NCBI RefSeq assembly: GCF_030406775.1
Contig: NZ_CP129119.1
Location: forward strand, 1-64,000
Direction of reading: 5' to 3'
Source: Sporosarcina trichiuri
GTDB lineage: Bacteria; Bacillota; Bacilli; Bacillales_A; Planococcaceae
DNA length: 64,000 bases
Shown in pieces: positions 59,911 through 64,000 of the stretch. How positions within the stretch are numbered: the first letter of the stretch is position 1; every line of letters starts with the position of its first letter. The notes below the pieces were generated by a model, which saw only the letters and a list, made by a program, of their open reading frames with translations, ran no database searches and was not told where the DNA came from. The position numbers and the translations under genes were made by a program.

Positions 59911-60114
59911 CAATTGCGACTCGCGTGGAAAAAACCGGCCGAGTCGCAAATAGAAAGTCTCCAATTGCGACTCGCTCCAGAAAAACCGGCCGAGTCGCAA
60001 ATAGGCAGCCCCCAATTGCGACTGGTGCCAAAAAAACCGGCCGAGTCGCAAATAGGCGGTCCCCAATTGCGACTCACGCCGAAAAAGCCAGCCGAGTCGC
60101 AGATAGGCCACGCC
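59911..60114. repeat. Minisatellite array B, four units of 51 bp with internal hairpins
   Basis: Units start at 59911, 59962, 60013 and 60064 with CAATTGCGACT; a degenerate fifth reaches about 60140. Each contains TTGCGACTCG followed after about 17 bases by CGAGTCGCAA, so every unit can form a 9-10-bp hairpin (one unit is mismatched). The variable parts are the loop and the link between hairpins. The minus-strand frame 59704-60177 runs across both arrays (157 codons, 17-residue repeats like YLRLGRFFW.SQLG). Confidence 0.9.
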
Positions 60115-60181
60115 AAAACTGCCACTCACACCGACAAAACGAGCAGAAGCGCAGCGTGTCACGCAGCGCTTTTGCATCCTT

Positions 60182-60856
60182 TCATTTCCACCTGTACCCG
60201 ATGCCCCACACCGTCTGCAAAATCGACTCCACCGGGAAATCCGCCCGCCGCAGTTTGTCCCGCAAGTTGCGGATGTGGGAATCGACGGTCCGGCCTTCCG
60301 TGTAGGTATCGTGCTCCCACGCCACCTGCAGCAGGTCCTCCCGCGTGAACGTCCGGTTCGGCCGGCGCATCATCGCTTCCACAATTAAAAATTCCTTCAT
60401 TGTCAGCTGCACAACAAATTCCCGGAATCGCAGGGAATAGGACTCCAAATCCAACACGACTTCCCCGGCACGGAGCACCTCTGTCTCCGATCCGACCGGC
60501 ACCCGCCGCAGCGCCGCCCGGACCCGTGCCAAAAGTTCCCGCTCATCGAACGGCTTCGTCATGTAATCGTCCGCGCCTTCGTCAAGCCCTTTCACGACAT
60601 CGGGCATGCTGTCGCGCGCCGTCAGCATGATGACGGGCACGGCGGACTGCTGCCGGATGCGCCGGCACACTTCCCAGCCGTCCAGCCCGGGCATCATCAC
60701 GTCGAGCAGGACGAGATCGACCGTCTCTGCCGCCAACAGCCGGAGTGCGTCGTCCCCACTGTCCGCCTTCAGGCACCGGTAGCCCGCCGGCAGCAAAAAC
60801 AGCTCTAGCAGGTCGAGCATCCGCTGTTCGTCATCCACCAGTAAAATTGTCTGCAT
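60182..60856 (-). CDS. OmpR-type response regulator
   Basis: ATG at 60856 behind AAGGAGTTTGGCA gives 224 residues. Receiver: VDDE (acid pocket), phospho-acceptor Asp in LVLLDVMMPG (about 53), LTARDS, Lys in YMTKPFDE. The C-terminal winged helix ends ILQTVWGIGYRWK. It should be phosphorylated by the histidine kinase encoded just downstream at 60872-62230 on the same strand coordinates (upstream in transcription) and control the divergent YdhK gene. Confidence 0.92.
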   Translation of the reverse strand: MQTILLVDDEQRMLDLLELFLLPAGYRCLKADSGDDALRLLAAETVDLVLLDVMMPGLDGWEVCRRIRQQSAVPVIMLTARDSMPDVVKGLDEGADDYMTKPFDERELLARVRAALRRVPVGSETEVLRAGEVVLDLESYSLRFREFVVQLTMKEFLIVEAMMRRPNRTFTREDLLQVAWEHDTYTEGRTVDSHIRNLRDKLRRADFPVESILQTVWGIGYRWK

Positions 60857-60871
60857 TGCCAAACTCCTTCC

Positions 60872-62230
60872 TCATAACCGGATCGTGAAGATGCTGCCGC
60901 GCCCGGGTTCGCTATCCAGCCGGATCGTCCCGCCGTGCGCCTCCGTCAGCTCTTTCACGATGGCGAGACCGAGCCCCGCACCGCCGAACGCTCGGGACCG
61001 TGATTTTTCCACCCGGTACATTTTGTCGAACACATACGGCTGTTCGTCCACCGGGATGCCGCGTCCTTCGTCCTCGATCTGCAGGACGGTCTGCTTCTGC
61101 TCCCGGGCCATCCGCACCGTCACCGCTGTGCCGCTTTCCGAATAATGAAGGGCGTTGTCCAGCAGATTGAGCACGATCTGCTCCAGCCGCATCCGGTCCG
61201 CGTGCACCGTGAAATCTCCGGACAGGACAAGGTGCAGCGCAATGCCTTTCGCATCATACGCCGGCTTCACCAGCTGCAGCACGGTGTGGATAAATTCCTC
61301 CGCCTCAAAGTCCGTTTTCTCAACACTGAACGTCATTTCATCCATCCGCGCAAGTGCCATCAGATCCTTGACGAGCGACTCGAGCCGGGCCGCCTCTTCT
61401 TCGATGATGGATAAATACCGGGTCCGCTCGTCCTCCGGAAGATCCGGCCGCTGCGCGACGCGGGTATATCCTTTCAAATAGGTGAGCGGCGTCCCCATTT
61501 CGTGGGACACGGAGGCGAGGAATTCGTTCCGCTCCCGCTTGACCCGCCGGAGATCGCCGGACAGCTTCCGGATGGCGGCAGCGAGTTCGCCGAGTTCGTC
61601 CTCCTGCATCACCGGCAGATCGACGTTATACGACCCGTCGCTCATCTGCTCCGCCGCTTCCTTCATGCGGATGAGCGGGCGCGTCAGCCACTTCGACAGC
61701 AGCCAATAGACGAACACGAGGATCACGAGACTGCCGCCGCCCGCCAGCAGGAAATGCACATTCAGCTGGCTGACGAGCTGGCGGATCGGCGCCGTACTCT
61801 GCAGCATGACAAGCGTGCCGCTGTCCGCCCCGGCGCGGAACGGATGGACGCCGACGAGATACGGCGAGGACTTCCAGTCACGGGACAGGATCCTGTCATC
61901 GGCCCCGGCCATATCGCGGACGTCCGGAAGATACGGCGAAAACCGCTCTTCGCTTCCGGATGAAAACCCGATCGGCCGGCCGTCACTGTCCAGGACGGCG
62001 ACGCTGCGTCTGTCCCCGCGCTCCATGAGGAAGATGTGTGCGAGCGTCCGGTCGCTGAAGTTGTCTTCCAGTACATCCCGGTGATTGCCGCCGGCCTCGA
62101 GCAGCCGATCGAGCTCTTCCTCGACCCGGGCATCCGTGATCATATGGTGCAAATACAACATCAGCGCCGTGTCCATGACCAGAAAGGAGACGATGAATGC
62201 GGCTGCCAGCTTCGTCGATATCTTGTTCAC
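60872..62230 (-). CDS. Sensor histidine kinase
   Basis: A 452-residue kinase with two transmembrane helices (about 8-28 and 160-180), an extracytoplasmic sensor of 130 residues, a HAMP linker, a HisKA box ASVSHEMGTPLTYLKGY (phospho-His about 244), N box LEQIVLNLLDNALHYSESG, and G boxes DEGRGIP and GGAGLGLAIVKEL. The gene is transcribed first and the response regulator follows 15 bases later. The signal is unknown; linkage with the YdhK lipoprotein suggests envelope or metal stress. Confidence 0.92.
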   Translation of the reverse strand: MNKISTKLAAAFIVSFLVMDTALMLYLHHMITDARVEEELDRLLEAGGNHRDVLEDNFSDRTLAHIFLMERGDRRSVAVLDSDGRPIGFSSGSEERFSPYLPDVRDMAGADDRILSRDWKSSPYLVGVHPFRAGADSGTLVMLQSTAPIRQLVSQLNVHFLLAGGGSLVILVFVYWLLSKWLTRPLIRMKEAAEQMSDGSYNVDLPVMQEDELGELAAAIRKLSGDLRRVKRERNEFLASVSHEMGTPLTYLKGYTRVAQRPDLPEDERTRYLSIIEEEAARLESLVKDLMALARMDEMTFSVEKTDFEAEEFIHTVLQLVKPAYDAKGIALHLVLSGDFTVHADRMRLEQIVLNLLDNALHYSESGTAVTVRMAREQKQTVLQIEDEGRGIPVDEQPYVFDKMYRVEKSRSRAFGGAGLGLAIVKELTEAHGGTIRLDSEPGRGSIFTIRL

Positions 62231-62419
62231 AATGTGTGCCCCTTTTCATTCGTGTCCACAGTATACCGCTAACGTATCGAAAATTTGTGCAGAACGCACG
62301 GGAAACATCATCAAATCGAACGCAAATAAGAAGTTTGTAAGGACTTCGCGAAAATCGGTTATCCCGTGAAGTCTCCGGGGAAGACAGACAGCGACATCGG
62401 AAAAAGGAGTGGAATTTTC

Positions 62420-63037
62420 ATGAAAAAATATTTACTGACAGCAAGCGCAGCGCTCGCCCTCGTCCTTGCGGGATGCGCTTCCGAAGGGGAAGAGCAGGAG
62501 AAAAACGGCGTCGAGGAAACCCAAGGCGCGGATCAGAATACAGCTGCTGATGAAAATCAGGACGCCGGGGAGCAGGAGGAGTCCGGGCACGAAGGAATGG
62601 AGCACTCTTCCGACGGCTCGATCCCGGACGGGCTGCAGGAAGCGGCCGATCCAAAGTATCCGGTCGGATCGGAAGCGATCATCGAGACCGACCATATGCC
62701 CGGCATGAAAGGCGCGACGGCGACCATCGTCGGTGCGTATGGTACGACGGCGTATGTCATCACCTACGAGCCGACGGACGGCGGAGCGAAAGTGGAGAAT
62801 CATAAGTGGGTCATTCAGGAAGAACTCGAGGATGCTCCGGAAGCGCCCGTGGAAGACGGCACCGAAGTGACCGTGCTCGCCGATCATATGAAAGGCATGA
62901 AAGGGGCGGAAGCCGTCATCGAAACGTCCAAAGAGACGACCGTCTATATGATCGACTACATGCCGACCGACGGCGGAGACGAAGTGAAGAATCATAAATG
63001 GGTGACGGAAGACGAACTATCAGCGAAAGAAGACTGA
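62420..63037 (+). CDS. ydhK: YdhK family lipoprotein (DUF1541 twice)
   Basis: ATG 62420 behind AAAAAGGAGTGG gives 205 residues. Signal peptide with lipobox LVLAGC, an acidic linker, then two DUF1541 repeats: DHMPGMKGATATIVGAYGTT...YEPTDGG..VENHKWV and DHMKGMKGAEAVIETSKETT...YMPTDGG..VKNHKWV. Met/His-rich loops could bind metal, such as copper. Transcribed away from the two-component genes, which may control it. Confidence 0.9.
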   Translation: MKKYLLTASAALALVLAGCASEGEEQEKNGVEETQGADQNTAADENQDAGEQEESGHEGMEHSSDGSIPDGLQEAADPKYPVGSEAIIETDHMPGMKGATATIVGAYGTTAYVITYEPTDGGAKVENHKWVIQEELEDAPEAPVEDGTEVTVLADHMKGMKGAEAVIETSKETTVYMIDYMPTDGGDEVKNHKWVTEDELSAKED

Positions 63038-63046
63038 TCAGCCGCG

Positions 63047-63087
63047 CAGCACCGCATCCCATACTGGGAAAGCGGTGCTGCTGTTTT
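63047..63087 (+). terminator. Intrinsic terminator after ydhK
   Basis: Stem CAGCACCGC/GCGGTGCTG (63047-63055; 63072-63080), 16-base loop, CTGTTTT tail. Confidence 0.7.
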
Positions 63088-63129
63088 CATTTACGGCTTG
63101 AAGGTTATAGACGGAAGAGAGGTGAGAAT

Positions 63130-63786
63130 ATGCTTGTCGTCATTTCCTGGATTGCTATTGCCATCGGCCTGCTCAGCAGTGCCGTGATTATCATAGACAT
63201 CATCCGCCACCCGCAGAAGATGGCGATCATGAATGTCGTCTGGCCGCTGAACGGCTGGTTTTTCGGGCCGATCGCACTGATCGCCTACTACAAATGGGGA
63301 CGCATCCAGGCGAAGAACATGGACATCGCCCACACACGGGGAAAAGGCGCCAAAGTGTTCGTCTCGACATCGCACTGTGCGTCAGGCTGTTCGTTCGGTG
63401 ATGCAGTCGCCGTTCCGATTGTCGCGCTGACGGGCTTCACTATTGCAGGAACGGTGCTTTTCGCACACTATGTCATGCAATTCGCACTGGCCTACATCTT
63501 CGGCATCCTGTTCCAGTTCGCGTCCATCTACCCGATGAACAAAGAGCAGGGCAAGATGCATGCCCTCATCGGCGCCGCCAAAGCGGATACCATCTCGCTG
63601 ATCGCCTTCGAAGTCGGCATGTTCGGCTGGATGGCGCTTGTCCACTACGTGCTATTCCAGACACCGCCCGAACCGACGAGTCCCGTCTACTGGTTCATGA
63701 TGCAGATCGCGATGATTTTAGGATTTGCCACGAGCTACCCGGCGAACGCCTGGCTTATCAGGAAAGGCATCAAGGAAGCGATGTGA
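63130..63786 (+). CDS. DUF4396 membrane protein
   Basis: ATG 63130 behind GAGAGGTGAGAAT gives 218 residues with about six transmembrane helices. VVWPLNGWFFGPIALIAYY, STSHCASGCSFGDAVA (HCxxGC near residue 83) and the FATSYPANAWLIRKGI ending match DUF4396, often found near copper or two-component genes. The His/Cys motif may bind a metal ion. Role unknown. Confidence 0.88.
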   Translation: MLVVISWIAIAIGLLSSAVIIIDIIRHPQKMAIMNVVWPLNGWFFGPIALIAYYKWGRIQAKNMDIAHTRGKGAKVFVSTSHCASGCSFGDAVAVPIVALTGFTIAGTVLFAHYVMQFALAYIFGILFQFASIYPMNKEQGKMHALIGAAKADTISLIAFEVGMFGWMALVHYVLFQTPPEPTSPVYWFMMQIAMILGFATSYPANAWLIRKGIKEAM

Positions 63787-63847
63787 CGATAGAGTGGGAG
63801 GCTGTTTCGAAGCTGTGTCAACATATTCGTATCGGCTGTGCCAATAA

Positions 63848-63885
63848 AAAACAGCGGTGATCGGACTCGCGATCACCGCTGTTTT
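63848..63885. terminator. Bidirectional terminator
   Basis: Perfect 16-bp inverted repeat (63848-63863; 63870-63885) with A and T flanks, 6-base loop, between convergent genes. Confidence 0.9.
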
Positions 63886-63887
63886 GC

Positions 63888-64000
63888 TTATTCTGTCTCC
63901 GGGAAGAACGCCTGCGCCGTCCGGACATCGACGAGCGCCGGGCCGTCCGTGCGGAGTGCCTCTTCCAGCACCGACTCAAGAGCCTGATCGGAATCCGGCC
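63888..64000 (-). CDS. C-terminal end of a thiamine-diphosphate enzyme (partial)
   Basis: The minus strand is open from the window edge to a stop at 63888-63890. The last residues, LEEALRTDGPALVDVRTAQAF, match the end of thiamine-diphosphate enzymes such as acetolactate synthase or pyruvate oxidase (GPALIDV pattern). Only about 36 codons are visible, so the enzyme cannot be specified. Confidence 0.55.
   Translation of the reverse strand, partial: PDSDQALESVLEEALRTDGPALVDVRTAQAFFPETE

Noticed and set aside
59653..60140. CRISPR array
   Set aside because: The period (51 bp) and partial dyad symmetry recall CRISPR repeats, but units are nearly identical along their full length, there are no unique spacers, and no cas genes are nearby.
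59704..60177. A 157-codon minus-strand gene across both minisatellites
   Set aside because: The frame is open only because the repeats are multiples of three (with one 52-bp unit). Basic, low-complexity product and no convincing ribosome site; kept as an observation, not as a gene.
1..64000. tRNA or rRNA genes
   Set aside because: I looked for GGTTCGAATCC-type T-loops and acceptor pairs around the prophage edge and intergenic gaps and found none that fold as a tRNA.

Overview
The window looks like a chromosome segment of a moderately GC-rich Bacillota (Bacillales, most like Planococcaceae). Evidence is the strong AGGAGG ribosome sites, frequent TTG/GTG starts, PBSX/Xkd-type phage genes and Bacillus-type host families (YdhK, YlxY-like, DUF4256, BCCT transporter). 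The taxonomy is inferred from gene content only.

Positions 1 to about 45.8 kb are one large prophage with a contractile tail; its left end (integrase, repressor) lies outside the window. In order: small zinc-binding early genes (1-1.6 kb); a replication/nucleotide module (1.6-18 kb) with DUF2800 nuclease-like protein, DUF2815 ssDNA-binding protein, HNH homing endonuclease, family A DNA polymerase, a phage sigma factor, ThyX, MazG-like protein, VapE-type helicase, VRR-NUC nuclease and a broken SNF2 helicase; packaging and head genes (18.4-26.5 kb); sheath, tube, tape measure and baseplate (26.5-37.5 kb); a diversity-generating retroelement (37.5-41 kb); XhlA-like protein, holin and amidase (41.4-43.7 kb); and a plasmid-type ParM/ParR partition cassette (43.7-45.8 kb).

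The main discovery is the diversity-generating retroelement (DGR): avd, a 112-nt template repeat (TR, 37922-38033), a DGR-type reverse transcriptase, and two variable repeats of the same length. VR2 is in the adjacent tail-fibre-like gene (39856-39967): 16 of its 17 differences from the TR fall on template adenines. VR1 is 30 kb away in the replication module (7144-7255): 16 of 25 differences fall on adenines. Both targets carry a DUF6273/C-type-lectin-like fold. A DGR target among early replication genes, and a target whose VR is followed by more than 330 residues of Ig-like sequence, are both unusual.

A second notable feature is a pair of iteron-rich, 126-nt near-identical non-coding elements at 15.9 kb and 42.2 kb, full of TGTTGAC motifs and each followed by a long hairpin whose arms differ between copies but stay complementary. 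They could be paired replication origins or control sites. With ParMR, they suggest the prophage can live as, or descends from, a phage-plasmid.

From 46.1 kb the sequence is ordinary chromosome: a class II UvrA-like ATPase, a secreted nuclease-like lipoprotein, a BCCT transporter, a CaCA antiporter, a polysaccharide deacetylase, a B12-binding/STAS sensory operon, Nudix, ASCH and LOR proteins, two adjacent 51-bp minisatellite arrays (59.65-60.14 kb), a two-component system divergent from a YdhK lipoprotein, and a DUF4396 membrane protein. A glutaredoxin gene at 57.3-57.6 kb carries an in-frame stop. All functions are read from sequence motifs without database searches.
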